From positions 806,001-870,000 of the forward strand of contig NZ_JAASRW010000002.1 in assembly GCF_011761355.1 (NCBI RefSeq): a DNA stretch of 64,000 nt, read 5' to 3'. Shown piece by piece: positions 16,956 through 26,834 of the stretch (the stretch's first letter is position 1; each line of letters begins with the position of its first letter). Below the pieces are notes generated by a model. The model had not been told where the DNA came from. It searched no databases and saw nothing but the letters and a program-made list of their open reading frames with translations. A program made the position numbers and the translations under genes. Source of the stretch: Paenibacillus lupini. Its GTDB lineage: Bacteria; Bacillota; Bacilli; Paenibacillales; Paenibacillaceae.

Positions 16956-18107
16956 ATGTTTACTAAAGGATTCAGAAAACTAGCGGCATTGATCCTGGGA
17001 ATCGCCTTATTACTTGTCGGAGGTGCTCCCGTTTTTGCTCACGACATGTACCTTGGAGCATCAAAATGGGCCTTTGGCAAGGATCGAATCTTGTCCACGA
17101 TAGAGCTCGACCCCGCTATATTCCAACAATTGAAGGGGATTAAGGAGCTTGGATATGACCTTGAGAATCTGAACGATGACCAGCTTGGCGTTATAACCAA
17201 CGACATTCTTCAACCTTATATCGATGAGAGGCTGTCTGTTTCCATCAATGACCGAGAATATCCGATAAAGGTGGACCATTTAAAGAGAGAAGGAACATTT
17301 TGGGTTATTTGGCTGAGAATCAATGATGTCCATTTTGATTGGACAAATAACAATGTAAAAATTAAGTACCATCTATTAAATGAAGAAACCAAAGGTATGC
17401 ATGTGAATATTAGCTATATCTATTATACCGATGCGGATGACGATTCGGTTCAGGGGGTCTTCGATAAGACCCAGCCGGATTTGCAGTATATATTCGATTC
17501 CAACCATACCGTATGGGAATTCTCCGACAAATCCGCCGCATTTTTATCTGAGATCTCTACCTATTTCATGCTTGGAATCAAGCATATCTTAACCGGGTAT
17601 GATCATATCGCATTTTTGCTTGCTTTGATTGTGATCGGACTGTCCGCCAAAGAGGCCTTGAAAATTATTACGGCATTTACCGTGGCGCACAGTATTACTT
17701 TACTGCTGGCTGCCTTGCATATTGTCAATCTAAACGCGAAGTTTGTGGAAAGCGTCATTGCTCTATCCATCTGTTATATCGCGGTGGAAAACCTGTTCCT
17801 AAAGCAGATCAATTATCGATGGCTGGTCACTTTTATGTTCGGATTGGTGCATGGCTTCGGTTTTGCCAGCGTTCTTCAGGAATATGTCGCGGATAAATCG
17901 AATCTTGTTCGATCTGTCGTTTCGTTTAATGTCGGCGTAGAAATTGGACAACTGATGATTCTATTAATCACGCTTCCTCTTCTCTATGTGATAAAGAAAA
18001 AGTTCTCTCTTAGAAAAATAACCGCTGTATCTTCCGCAGCCATTTTTATTATGGGTTTCCTTTGGTTCGTTGATCGGATGTTCAATTTGCATCTTGTACC
18101 ATTCTAA
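16956..18107 (+). CDS. HupE/UreJ-type membrane protein with extracellular N-terminal domain
   Basis: 383 aa. A signal peptide (ALILGIALLLVGGAPVFAHD) leads to an exported domain of about 160 residues, followed by six or seven transmembrane helices of the HupE_UreJ_2 family. Signature elements are GIKHILTGYDHIAFLLAL, ITAFTVAHSITLLLAA, VESVIALSICYIAVEN and FGLVHGFGFA. Relatives are linked to nickel/cobalt uptake or to unknown functions; the conserved His/Asp residues could bind a metal. A GTG lies directly before the chosen ATG. First gene of a three-gene operon with a TPR gene and a second HupE protein. Confidence 0.85.
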   Translation: MFTKGFRKLAALILGIALLLVGGAPVFAHDMYLGASKWAFGKDRILSTIELDPAIFQQLKGIKELGYDLENLNDDQLGVITNDILQPYIDERLSVSINDREYPIKVDHLKREGTFWVIWLRINDVHFDWTNNNVKIKYHLLNEETKGMHVNISYIYYTDADDDSVQGVFDKTQPDLQYIFDSNHTVWEFSDKSAAFLSEISTYFMLGIKHILTGYDHIAFLLALIVIGLSAKEALKIITAFTVAHSITLLLAALHIVNLNAKFVESVIALSICYIAVENLFLKQINYRWLVTFMFGLVHGFGFASVLQEYVADKSNLVRSVVSFNVGVEIGQLMILLITLPLLYVIKKKFSLRKITAVSSAAIFIMGFLWFVDRMFNLHLVPF

Positions 18108-18127
18108 GCACAGGAAGAGAGAACTTC

Positions 18128-19422
18128 ATGAATAAGAAAAGAGCGCATTACGTACTTGCTTCAATGGTGATGACGATTATAGCCTTCATTACGATGTCCG
18201 GCACCAGCATGGCTCAAGGCAGCTCCGATGAACTCGTAAAGGAATACAGCAATAAAGCAAACCAATTTTTTGCTGCCAAGGACTATGAGCAGGCGGCGAT
18301 GACGCTGGAAGAGCTGCTCGCTAGGGAACCGGATTTGAATAATGAAATGGTGTACAAGCAATTAACCCATATTTACGACGATTACTTATTTGATTTTGAG
18401 AAGGCGTTGTTTTTTATACAGCGTATCTGAACCACTTCCCCCAAGGTGTTTTTTCGGATGAATTTCAGGACAGAATAGCCTATCTCAATGAAAGACGTTC
18501 CGATTGGCCGATCTTGCAACGTTTTAGTCGCATTCAGTTGGAAGAAAATCATATGACCATGCAAGCAAAATTGGAGGAAGTGGAAACCATACTTTCGCAG
18601 CATAAGGACTCAGAGATTGCGCCCGACCTGCAGCTCTACTTGGCTAACAAGTATTATGAAACGGCCGGCTACCAAGAGGCGAGAGAGCATGTGGAGCAAT
18701 ACATGGATAGCTTCGGCAAGGGCGTCATATCAAGTGAGGACAGGGCCTCAGCCTTGCAGTTGTATGCCGACATTCTCGTTAAGCAGCATCGTTTCGGCAA
18801 GGCCATTCGGGCTGTGGATCAGGCAATTGCGCTGAATGTCCCGGGGGAAGACTTTAATAACGCGTTAAAAAAAAGCGGGATTATTAAGCAGCGGAACATG
18901 CTGTATGGATTTATTGGTACTCTTGTGTATGCTTTCTTGGTGGTTGTATCGTTATTTTCGCTTCGATTTTGGCGGCATTTTCATTTATGCAGCTATGCAA
19001 GGCAGCTTGCCAGGCCGTTGCAGCTGCTTGCCCTCATTACGCTTGGTCCTATTTTCACCTTGATCATGACGCGAGAACCGGAAACGCACATTCGGTTTTT
19101 CTGCTGGCTATTTGGCTTATCTGTCTTTTTTATGATCCTTACAAGACTGTTCGCCCCGTTCTTCTTGAAATCAGGCCGAGTAGCTTATGTTAGCATGAGT
19201 GGCTTGCATATGGCGGCCGCTTCGTTTATGGCTTATTACGTGACGATTTACAGTGGAAGGCAGACAAGTATTAACGCGTTAATAGAAATTTATGCAGATC
19301 CACTGACAACGCTATCCCTATGGCTAATGTGGGGTTCTGTCATTGCGGTTTTACTTATCAATGCCGTTACTAGTTTTGTCTTCTCCAGAATAAAACTACT
19401 AGCTCATCAGGGGGGCTCATAA
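18128..19422 (+). pseudogene. TPR membrane protein gene with a -1 frameshift
   Basis: Two frames encode one protein. The first (18128-18430) has a signal peptide and a tetratricopeptide-like stretch and stops at TGA 18428. The second frame continues without a gap from about 18415 (reading YTAYLNHFPQGVFSDEF), completes the TPR region and adds five transmembrane helices up to 19422. Joined, the product is about 430 aa. The break is at a run of six T (18410-18415); one extra T would restore the frame. It lies between two HupE/UreJ genes and probably works with them. This may be a true mutation, phase variation by slippage, or a sequencing error. The ATG at 18514 lacks a ribosome binding site. 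Confidence 0.75.
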
Positions 19423-19423
19423 G

Positions 19424-19969
19424 GTGATTTCGGCTTTCACTTCGTTTTTAAGACTAGGCATGGAACATATATTAACCGGTTACGATCATTTGTTATTTAT
19501 CTTTTCTCTGTTAATTGCAAGGCAAACGATTAAACAATATGCGGCGGTTATTACGGCATTTACAATCGCGCACTGCTTAACCTTGACCTTAACGGTACTT
19601 GACATTATTGATGTCCCATCAATTATTGTCGAACCAGCGATTGCTCTTAGTATTTGCTATGTTGCTATTGAGAATATTTTCAAAAAAGATGTAAAGAATC
19701 GTTGGATGATTACTTTTGTATTTGGTTTAATTCACGGAATGGGGTTTGCCGATTTATTAAAAGGAATGCATCTGGCAAAAAACTATTTAGCTTTTAATAT
19801 ATTTAGTTTCAATTTAGGAATAGAGGTGGCTCAGCTAGGAATCCTTGCCATCTTGTTGCCGCTTCTTCTCTTGATTCAGAAATGGAGATATTCATTGAGA
19901 GTAGTCAATGTATGTTCAGCAATAGCTTTTTTATTAGGTGGCTTGTGGTTAACCGAAAGAATACTTTAA
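19424..19969 (+). CDS. HupE/UreJ-type membrane protein, short form
   Basis: 181 aa, only the six-helix membrane domain, paralogous to the C-terminal half of the protein at 16956. It keeps the same signatures (GMEHILTGYDHLLFIFSL, ITAFTIAHCLTL, VEPAIALSICYVAIEN, FGLIHGMGFA). Start is GTG at 19424, 1 bp after the TPR gene's stop, behind AGGGGGG. It ends the operon. The pair of HupE proteins may form a heteromeric membrane complex with the TPR protein (inference). Confidence 0.85.
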   Translation: MISAFTSFLRLGMEHILTGYDHLLFIFSLLIARQTIKQYAAVITAFTIAHCLTLTLTVLDIIDVPSIIVEPAIALSICYVAIENIFKKDVKNRWMITFVFGLIHGMGFADLLKGMHLAKNYLAFNIFSFNLGIEVAQLGILAILLPLLLLIQKWRYSLRVVNVCSAIAFLLGGLWLTERIL

Positions 19970-19972
19970 CCA

Positions 19973-19999
19973 AACGACAGCCTTTCGGCTGGCGTTGTT
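19973..19999 (+). terminator. Weak terminator after the HupE operon
   Basis: Hairpin AACGACAGCC / GGCTGGCGTT with one mismatch and a TTTC loop, directly after the stop codon. The T-tail is poor. Confidence 0.45.
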
Positions 20000-20124
20000 A
20001 TTGGTGGTCTAGTAGTATCCGTTATTTCATTCAAAGTCGAATATCGATTCTAGTCTAATTCTTGTTTGCGCTAAAACATTGTTGTATCATGCTATACATA
20101 GCGAGATTAAAGGAGTGGAAAATT

Positions 20125-20841
20125 ATGCAATCAGTAGTAGGGAAAGTAGCATTAATTACTGGAGCGGGACGCGGTATCGGGCGTGCAACAGCCATTGCGC
20201 TTGCTCAAGAGGGCATTCACGTCGGTCTTGTGGGACGTTCGCTTGAAAACTTGCAGAAGGTAGCGGAAGAAATCAAGCCGTATGACGTGAAGGTAGCCAT
20301 TTCAACAGCCGACGTGGCGGATCTTGCTTCCATTACAGCAGCGGTCGAATCCATTCGGGGGGAACTGGGTGCTATTGACATTCTCGTCAACAATGCCGGA
20401 ATTAGCAAATTTGGCGGCTTTATGGAGTTAACGCCCGAAGAGTGGACGAATATTATCGACGTCAACGTTAAAGGTGTGTATTACACTACCCGCGCGGTAT
20501 TGCCGGAAATGATGGAGCGCAACGCGGGCGATATTATTAATATTGCGTCCACGGCTGGTCAAAGAGGGGCTCCCCTCACGAGCGCGTATACCGCATCCAA
20601 AGCCGCTGTTATCGGGTTAAGCGAGTCCTTAATGCTTGAGGTTCGAAAGAAAAACATTCGAGTAACCACGTTGACTCCGAGCACGGTCGCAACCGATATG
20701 GCATTGGAACTCAAGCTGACGGACGGCAACCCTGAGAAGGTCATGCAGCCGGAAGACTTGGCGGACTTAATCGTAATGCAGTTGAAACTTCATCCTCGAG
20801 TTGTATTGAAGCATGCCGGACTTTGGTCGACGAACCCGTAA
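20125..20841 (+). CDS. FabG-like short-chain dehydrogenase
   Basis: 238-aa classical SDR. It has the NADP(H) loop [12 protein letters not shown] ([11 protein letters not shown]), the catalytic Ser in [10 protein letters not shown] and YTASK. Annotated relatives are 3-ketoacyl reductases of unknown substrate. The ATG at 20125 follows AAAGGAGTGGAAAATT; the longer upstream frame (from 20062) has no ribosome binding site. Single gene ended by a strong terminator. Confidence 0.88.
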   Translation: MQSVVGKVALITGAGRGIGRATAIALAQEGIHVGLVGRSLENLQKVAEEIKPYDVKVAISTADVADLASITAAVESIRGELGAIDILVNNAGISKFGGFMELTPEEWTNIIDVNVKGVYYTTRAVLPEMMERNAGDIINIASTAGQRGAPLTSAYTASKAAVIGLSESLMLEVRKKNIRVTTLTPSTVATDMALELKLTDGNPEKVMQPEDLADLIVMQLKLHPRVVLKHAGLWSTNP

Positions 20842-20874
20842 TCGTTCTCTAAAAGTGAACAGAAAGTGCAATTT

Positions 20875-20913
20875 AAAAATGACCTTGCGAGGAAAACGCA
20901 CGGTCATTTTTTT
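20875..20913 (+). terminator. Terminator of the FabG-like gene
   Basis: Stem AAAAATGACC / GGTCATTTTT with an inner TGCG/CGCA pair and a run of seven T. Confidence 0.85.
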
Positions 20914-21065
20914 ATTCTTACATTATTGTCTTGAACATTCGGGAACAATGATTGAATCTCGCGTGTAGGATAACGTCTCGTTCAAGCTGTGCAAGTCCGC
21001 CAGTTGCACTAATCTTAGTAGTTTTGTGGTGGAGGAGCGACATTTGCTTAACTTAGTTCACTTCT

Positions 21066-21932
21066 TTATTTTCTATAAATCCTGCTCATGTATTCCGATG
21101 GAGAACAACCCATAATCTTGCTAAATACCCTACTGAAATAAAAGGGGTTTTTAAACCCAAGCAGTTCGCTGATTTCCGATACATTGCGATGTGAGTCCTT
21201 CATCAGTTCGATAGCTTTATTCATGAATAGACGGGCGTTGTACTGTTGAATCGTGTTTCCGGTTTTCAGTTTGAAGATTTCGCATAAGTAGCTGTAATTC
21301 ATATCAAGACTAGCCGCAAGCTCCTTTGAATCTAATTCATAGTTGTTCTTATGCTCAAGGTAATCGATTATCCGCAGTACCGTACGGTCGGATTTGGTTG
21401 GCTGGTGTTCTTGCATAGAATCTTTGTATAGATTCACATACATCTCCATTGATTGCAAGCTTAGGGCGATTGTCCGAAAGGGGTCGCTCGAATGGAATAA
21501 TTGAACGAGAGCATCCAGTCTATTTTCCATAATTTTAGGCTGAGATAGCGTTCCATATTTGGGCAGAGTGATAAACTTCTGATAACCTTCTTGCGAATCC
21601 GAGACGGCAGGGGAGGCGTACAGATTGATATTCAATTCATGCAAGGCTTCTATATTCGAATGACCGGTAAAATGAATCCAATACCAGGATGTGCCTGCAG
21701 GAGTTTTTGGCTCTCCCCAGTGAGAAAGTCCGCTTTTCAAAAACAGGAATTGCCCTTTTTTGATGACATACTCAATGTCGTCTTCCCATACTTCCATTTG
21801 GCCTTCAGCGATGTAGAGAAAGACATCCCAGTCAAGATTTCGACTCGGATGTGTGTACAGACTGTTTGTCGTGTGAAATCCAAATTCTTGTATTTTTAGA
21901 ATTTGATCAAAGCGTAACATTACTGTCTGCAC
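21066..21932 (-). CDS. AraC-family transcriptional regulator
   Basis: About 288 aa: N-terminal cupin-like sugar-sensing domain (GQMEVWEDD, KKGQFLFLKSG) and C-terminal double HTH (DLNYSYLCEIFKLKTG-type first helix pair and the signature GFKNPFYFSRVFSKIMGCSPSEY). It is divergent to the GH127-like gene at 22131 and most likely activates it in response to a sugar. I chose GTG at 21932 because AAGGGAATTTCGACT precedes it; ATG at 21950 is the longer alternative but lacks a clear ribosome binding site. Confidence 0.88.
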   Translation of the reverse strand: MQTVMLRFDQILKIQEFGFHTTNSLYTHPSRNLDWDVFLYIAEGQMEVWEDDIEYVIKKGQFLFLKSGLSHWGEPKTPAGTSWYWIHFTGHSNIEALHELNINLYASPAVSDSQEGYQKFITLPKYGTLSQPKIMENRLDALVQLFHSSDPFRTIALSLQSMEMYVNLYKDSMQEHQPTKSDRTVLRIIDYLEHKNNYELDSKELAASLDMNYSYLCEIFKLKTGNTIQQYNARLFMNKAIELMKDSHRNVSEISELLGFKNPFYFSRVFSKIMGCSPSEYMSRIYRK

Positions 21933-22050
21933 AGTCGAAATTCCCTTCATTTTTAAGTGATATGGCTAATTGTAAGCTGTCTATATTGGATATGTCCATA
22001 AGTTTAAAAAACCAAAAATAATATATGCAATCCAAAGTGAGTGAATTCAA

Positions 22051-22069
22051 AAAGCGGAGTATCCGCTTT
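22051..22069. promoter_or_regulatory. Palindrome between araC-type gene and GH127 gene
   Basis: Perfect 8-bp inverted repeat AAAGCGGA / TCCGCTTT with a 3-nt centre, 62 bp upstream of the hydrolase start. No T-tail on the plus strand that would suit a terminator. Candidate regulator binding site. Confidence 0.35.
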
Positions 22070-22130
22070 AAAATAGAGATATTGCTTACATCAGTGACGA
22101 AAGATAACGAAAGAAAAGGGGTGGCCAGAT

Positions 22131-23957
22131 GTGTTTGAAAACTTTAACTTGAATGAAGTCAAGCTGACTGACAAAGTGTTTGCTCGCCGCAGAGAACTCG
22201 TGAAAAATTATATATCCGAATTTGACGTGGATCGCCTCATGCATACCTTTAAGATCAATGCAGGTATTCCGTCGAACGCCGAGCCCTTGGGTGGCTGGGA
22301 AGACATCGAGTGCGGACTGAGAGGGCATTTTGCAGGCCATTTTCTTTCAACTTGTGCGAAATTCGCCAACGCTGATGGGGACAAACTGTTGGCGAATAAA
22401 GCATTTGAGATAATCGATATTATGGAATTATGCGCACAACCAAACGGTTATCTAAGCGCGTTCGAAGAGGGAAAACTGGATATATTGGAATTCGAAGAAA
22501 ATCGAAATGTATGGGCTCCTTATTATACTCTGCACAAAATTATGCAAGGTCTGGTTGATGGTTATCTCTATTTGGGCAGCTCCAAGTCGTTGACTCTTGC
22601 CTTAAATCTAGCCCTTTATATTCACCATCGATTCGAAAAGCTTTCCTACTGGAAAATCGACGGGATCCTCCGATGCACGAAGGTGAATCCAGTGAACGAG
22701 TTCGGGGGTATTGGCGATACGGTCTACACCTTGTATGAGTTGACGGGGGATTCTCGACTGTTTGAGCTGGCGAGCAGGTTTGACAGGGCCTATTTTGTCG
22801 ATCAGCTTGGTGCTGGACACGACGTGCTTGAAAATCTGCACGCCAACACACACCTTCCCATGGTTATTGCCGCTATGCACCGGTATTCGATCAGTGGAGA
22901 GGCGAAATATAAGGAAATGGCCTTGAATTTCTATCCGTTTTTACAGGGAAGGACCTTTGCCAACGGTAATAATAGCTCAAAGGCTACAGCGTATATTAAA
23001 GGCGGTGTTTCTGAGAAGTCGGAGCATTGGGGAGGCCACGGTAAGCTAGGGGATGCGTTAACTGGCGGAGAAAGCGAAAGCTGTTGTGCTCACAATACGG
23101 AGAGGATTCTGGAGCGATTGCTTGGTTGGTCTGGAGCGATTGAATATCTGGATCATCTGGAGACGCTGAAGTATAACGCCATTTTGAATAGCGCGAGCTC
23201 GAAAACAGGACTCTCTCAGTACCATCAACCTATGGGCAGCTGTGTGGTTAAGAAATTCAGTGAGCCCTATGATTCTTTCTGGTGCTGCACCGCTTCCGGA
23301 ATCGAAGCGATGAGCGAACTTCAGAAAAACATCTGGTTTAAAAGCGAAGGTACAATCATTCTTAATGCTTTTATTTCTTCAACAGTTACTTGGAGAGAGA
23401 AGAATGTGATCATCTCACAAACAAGTGAATTCCCCGACAGACCGACAACAAGGCTCGACTTCAAAGTTGCCAGTCCTACAGGATTAAGACTATTACTGAA
23501 GAAAAAAGCCATTAAAGCTGTGAAAATCAATTCCGTACCTATCGATTTAATGGAAGACAACGGATATATCGTCATTGATCGTATTTTTAAGGATTGCGAT
23601 ATCATTGATATTGATATCAATGTCGACTTGTATCTGGTTCCTCTTCAAGGCTCCGAAGGCGTTTCGGCGGTCATGTACGGTAATATTTTGCTCGCTCAGG
23701 TTGGGCGGCATTGTCTACCGGAGGGCATAGTCGAGCGTATTCTCCTCGAGAAACTCATTAAGCTTCCTACGAAAGAGTTGGAATTTGTCGTTGGTGATGA
23801 TCGAGGCAGCCAAGTGAAATTCATCCCGTTGTATCGAGTGGAGGAAGAAGAATACACAGTCTATTTGGATTGGAAGGGGAAAGGATATCCGCAAAGCAGT
23901 TTTTCATGCGCAAAGGACGGCAGTTCGGCCTATGCTCAACCAACGGCAATAGGATGA
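22131..23957 (+). CDS. GH127-like beta-L-arabinofuranosidase (DUF1680 family)
   Basis: 608 aa with the (alpha/alpha)6 barrel pattern of glycoside hydrolase family 127. GH127 enzymes use a zinc-bound cysteine nucleophile with ligands Glu-x-Cys and Cys-Cys; here these are Glu316/Cys318 (GGESESCC) and Cys385/Cys386 (FWCCTASG), so the active site appears complete. Other marks are GGWEDIECGLRGHFAGHFL and the Trp-rich YYTLHK segment. No signal peptide, so it cleaves imported arabinosides in the cytoplasm. Start is GTG at 22131 behind AAAGGGG. Likely controlled by the divergent AraC regulator. The exact sugar released is not certain. Confidence 0.85.
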   Translation: MFENFNLNEVKLTDKVFARRRELVKNYISEFDVDRLMHTFKINAGIPSNAEPLGGWEDIECGLRGHFAGHFLSTCAKFANADGDKLLANKAFEIIDIMELCAQPNGYLSAFEEGKLDILEFEENRNVWAPYYTLHKIMQGLVDGYLYLGSSKSLTLALNLALYIHHRFEKLSYWKIDGILRCTKVNPVNEFGGIGDTVYTLYELTGDSRLFELASRFDRAYFVDQLGAGHDVLENLHANTHLPMVIAAMHRYSISGEAKYKEMALNFYPFLQGRTFANGNNSSKATAYIKGGVSEKSEHWGGHGKLGDALTGGESESCCAHNTERILERLLGWSGAIEYLDHLETLKYNAILNSASSKTGLSQYHQPMGSCVVKKFSEPYDSFWCCTASGIEAMSELQKNIWFKSEGTIILNAFISSTVTWREKNVIISQTSEFPDRPTTRLDFKVASPTGLRLLLKKKAIKAVKINSVPIDLMEDNGYIVIDRIFKDCDIIDIDINVDLYLVPLQGSEGVSAVMYGNILLAQVGRHCLPEGIVERILLEKLIKLPTKELEFVVGDDRGSQVKFIPLYRVEEEEYTVYLDWKGKGYPQSSFSCAKDGSSAYAQPTAIG

Positions 23958-24011
23958 CATCGGCAGTAATGAACTCACAGGGGTTCGTTACTGCCAATTT
24001 CCATGTATTTC

Positions 24012-25055
24012 TCATTCAACAGGTATAGTTAATACCGTTCCACCTTCACAAAAGCTACCTTGAAGCCGGATATGTTCAAAGGGAAGATTGGGATTGGCCA
24101 GTCTCCATAACATACGATCCGCTCCCCGTAAGCCTACTTCTTTAATTGGCAGGATAGGACGGGATAAATCCGGAATATGCGTATTAGGGGAGTGCTCCAA
24201 GCCGACGATCGAATAATCTGCTGGGATTTTTCGTCCAAGCAGGCTGCATCCGTAATACACCCAGCTCAGATCATGATCGATACCGGCGATAATCGCTGTA
24301 GGCTTATTTCGCTCTAGAATACTCGTTAACATCAGGGTATAGGTGTCTGGTGAGCCGGTGTCAGTCAAGTGATGTTCTTCTTCCGCCGTTAAACCGGCCG
24401 TTGCCATCGCTTCCTGAAAAGCCTGCCATCGTAATCGAAAACCGCGGTGCATGCGAATGTCGCCGATGTATAGGATTCTCCGGTGCCCTCTGCTTAGAAG
24501 GTATTGTACGGATTGATGGACAGCGGAAGAGACGTCCCACATGACGCTGTCAACCTGTGCCGCCGGAGGAGGATAATTAAGCAATACTTTTGGAAGCGGA
24601 AGACGGAGCAGCTTCTCCTCAATCCTTGCCGTGATCATCGGGGTTAGGAACAGGCCGTCAGTAAAATGTAAACTGTGCTTGTCCGCCCATTCTTTAAACT
24701 CTTCATCGGAAGCCGTATCGCATGGTGCGAACAGCATCTCGAGTTTGTGCCCGAATTCCGCAAGCCTTGACTGGATTCCTTCATAGAGGGACTGGTGAAT
24801 ATAGACCATGCCTGTATTCGGTACAATAAAGGTGAATCTCCGCGATTTCGAAGTATAGATGGGGATATGCTCCACTGCCATACCTTGCTCTTGACTCTTC
24901 GTCCTGTATCCCAGCTGCAAAGCCAATTCAATGACTTCTTTGCGGGTCAGCTCTGACATCCCCGGTAAACCTCGTAAAGCTTTGGACACCGTATGAACCG
25001 TCAACCCCAATTGATTAGCGATGGTTTGTAAGGTAATTTTTTTTTTATTCGGCAT
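24012..25055 (-). CDS. LacI-family transcriptional regulator
   Basis: 347 aa. The N-terminal LacI helix-turn-helix (TLQTIANQLGLTVHTVSKALRG) and hinge region are clear, followed by a periplasmic-binding-protein-like sensor domain (about 65-345). ATG at 25055 follows GAGGTGGG; the GTG at 25064 is less likely. It is divergent to the FAD oxidoreductase gene at 25177 and probably represses that gene and perhaps the GxGYxYP gene behind it. Confidence 0.9.
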   Translation of the reverse strand: MPNKKKITLQTIANQLGLTVHTVSKALRGLPGMSELTRKEVIELALQLGYRTKSQEQGMAVEHIPIYTSKSRRFTFIVPNTGMVYIHQSLYEGIQSRLAEFGHKLEMLFAPCDTASDEEFKEWADKHSLHFTDGLFLTPMITARIEEKLLRLPLPKVLLNYPPPAAQVDSVMWDVSSAVHQSVQYLLSRGHRRILYIGDIRMHRGFRLRWQAFQEAMATAGLTAEEEHHLTDTGSPDTYTLMLTSILERNKPTAIIAGIDHDLSWVYYGCSLLGRKIPADYSIVGLEHSPNTHIPDLSRPILPIKEVGLRGADRMLWRLANPNLPFEHIRLQGSFCEGGTVLTIPVE

Positions 25056-25081
25056 GAGACCCACCTCAACTAACTTTCAAT

Positions 25082-25135
25082 AGCTTTCATTATAGGAAAA
25101 ATGCAATAAAAATGAAACTAAAAATAAAGCTTCAT
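25082..25135. promoter_or_regulatory. Candidate LacI-type operator half-sites
   Basis: Three related half-sites lie between the divergent starts: AGCTTTCAT (25082-25090), ATGAAACT (25112-25119) and AAGCTTCAT (25127-25135). The last two form an inverted pair. Suggestive only. Confidence 0.3.
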
Positions 25136-25176
25136 AAACGATACAATGAAGGCAAATCCATTGGAGGTGGTCTTAA

Positions 25177-26547
25177 ATGAGCAATACAGGTTTAACGATT
25201 CGAGTGCCTGAGAAAGAAATTCCGGTCTGTGCGGAAGTTGATGTTATGGTAGCCGGTGGTGGTCCGGCAGGCATAGGAGCAGCGCTTGCTGCAGCAAGAA
25301 ATGGCGCATCTGTGCTCCTAATTGAACAAAGAGGTTATCTGGGCGGCATGGCGACTGTCTCGCAGGTTCCCGCATTTTGTCCTTATACCGATCATATCAA
25401 GCCGGTCATTCGCGGCATCGGGCTGGAGATTCTGAATGATATGAAGAGCGCCATGGAGAGAACGTTCCAGGAGGAATGGCAGGAGAAGCTCGATTGGGTA
25501 CCGATCGATGCCGAGGTATTAAAGAGACTACTGGACGAGAAGATAGCAGAGGCTGGCGTGAAGGTTCTCTATCATACGTTCGTTGGAAATGTGCTTGAGC
25601 AGGATGGTGTCATCGAAGCGGCAATCATTCACAATAAGACAGGGACTCAGGCTGTGAAGGCCAGCCTTTTTATTGACGCTACGAGTGATGCAGATCTGAC
25701 GTATCTTGCCGGAGGTCAACTCAAGAAGGGTGGAAATGATGGCGAGCTGCAGCCGGGTACGATGTGCTTCGTATTAAACAATCTGGATCGGCAAAAATTT
25801 CTCTCTAGTACGGATATTCACGGAAGGGACTTGAAGCATGCGATCAATAAAGCCAAAAGTGAAGGGAGATTAAAGGTTGCTCGTGATTGGGCAGGAATCT
25901 CATGGCTTAACGATCATACGGCTGGCTTTAACTTTGGTCATGTCTTTGGCATCGATGGCTCGAATACGGATGATTTGACCCGAGGAGCGATTGAAGGACG
26001 TGCACTGGTTGCGCATATTACGGAGTGGCTGAAGGAGACGATCCCTGGATTTGAGAACGCTTACCTCTCTTTAACAGGAGAACAGGTTGGCATACGTGAA
26101 ACCCGCCGAATTGTCGGCGATTATGTCATTACGGCGGATGATTTTTTGAAGTGTCGTTCCTTCCCCGACGATATCGCACGCAATGCTTATTTTATTGATA
26201 TTCATATGGCTAATGCAGCGAGCAGGATGACTATGGTACATCTTCCGCCTGGAGAGTCACACGGCATCCCGTACCGGTCGCTGCTTCCGATTGGAATTCA
26301 GAATGTGATCGTAGCCGGAAGAGCCATCTCGACCGACAGAGCAACCCAAGGCTCTACCCGGGTAATGCCAAATTGCTTTGCAATGGGTGAAGCTGCGGGA
26401 ACGGCTGCTGCGATCCTAGCCGAGCAAGGCTCGCGTGAAACGCGCGGCATTGATATTGCCGCTCTGCAGCAGAGGCTTGTCCGTCATGGGGCTTGGTTAG
26501 GCGAAGAGATCAATACGCTGTACGGGGAAATGAATGCAAGCAAATAA
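25177..26547 (+). CDS. FAD-dependent oxidoreductase (FAD_oxidored family)
   Basis: 456 aa. The N-terminal dinucleotide-binding motif VAGGGPAGIGAALAAARNG and the acidic end of strand 2 (LLIEQRGYLGG) bind FAD; the C-terminal GTAAAILAEQG is typical for this family. Such enzymes are frequent in polysaccharide-use loci of Bacillales and Bacteroidetes, with unknown substrates. Start ATG follows TTGGAGGTGG. It may be induced with the LacI gene's regulon. Not a membrane protein and no signal peptide. Confidence 0.85.
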   Translation: MSNTGLTIRVPEKEIPVCAEVDVMVAGGGPAGIGAALAAARNGASVLLIEQRGYLGGMATVSQVPAFCPYTDHIKPVIRGIGLEILNDMKSAMERTFQEEWQEKLDWVPIDAEVLKRLLDEKIAEAGVKVLYHTFVGNVLEQDGVIEAAIIHNKTGTQAVKASLFIDATSDADLTYLAGGQLKKGGNDGELQPGTMCFVLNNLDRQKFLSSTDIHGRDLKHAINKAKSEGRLKVARDWAGISWLNDHTAGFNFGHVFGIDGSNTDDLTRGAIEGRALVAHITEWLKETIPGFENAYLSLTGEQVGIRETRRIVGDYVITADDFLKCRSFPDDIARNAYFIDIHMANAASRMTMVHLPPGESHGIPYRSLLPIGIQNVIVAGRAISTDRATQGSTRVMPNCFAMGEAAGTAAAILAEQGSRETRGIDIAALQQRLVRHGAWLGEEINTLYGEMNASK

Positions 26548-26589
26548 AGGCAAGCCAATAAGTGAGAGATTATAAGAGGGAACAAACAC

Positions 26590-26654
26590 AAAAGGCGTCG
26601 TTATAGCAATGTCATTGTTTAAATGAATGACATGTGCTAATAGCGGCGCCTTTT
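26590..26654 (+). terminator. Probable terminator after FAD oxidoreductase gene
   Basis: AAAAGGCG / CGCCTTTT arms enclose an imperfect second stem (ATGTCATT...GAATGACAT). The T-tail is part of the right arm. Confidence 0.55.
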
Positions 26655-26834
26655 CTAATTTCAAACATGCATCTGCCATGTCGAAAAGAAGAGGAAAAAT
26701 TAGTAAATTAGATATATTGAATATATATAATATGAACGATATAATCTTCAATGAAATAAACGCTTACATCTTTATGCTCATTTGCCATGATATGTGGGTG
26801 CTTGTTTAAATGATAAGAGAAAAGGAGATTTAAA

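Noticed and set aside
18404..18420. Programmed -1 ribosomal frameshift in the TPR gene
   Set aside because: In the zero frame the slip site reads G-TTT-TTT, not a proper X-XXY-YYZ heptamer, and no clear downstream pseudoknot was seen; mutation, phase variation or sequencing error is more likely.
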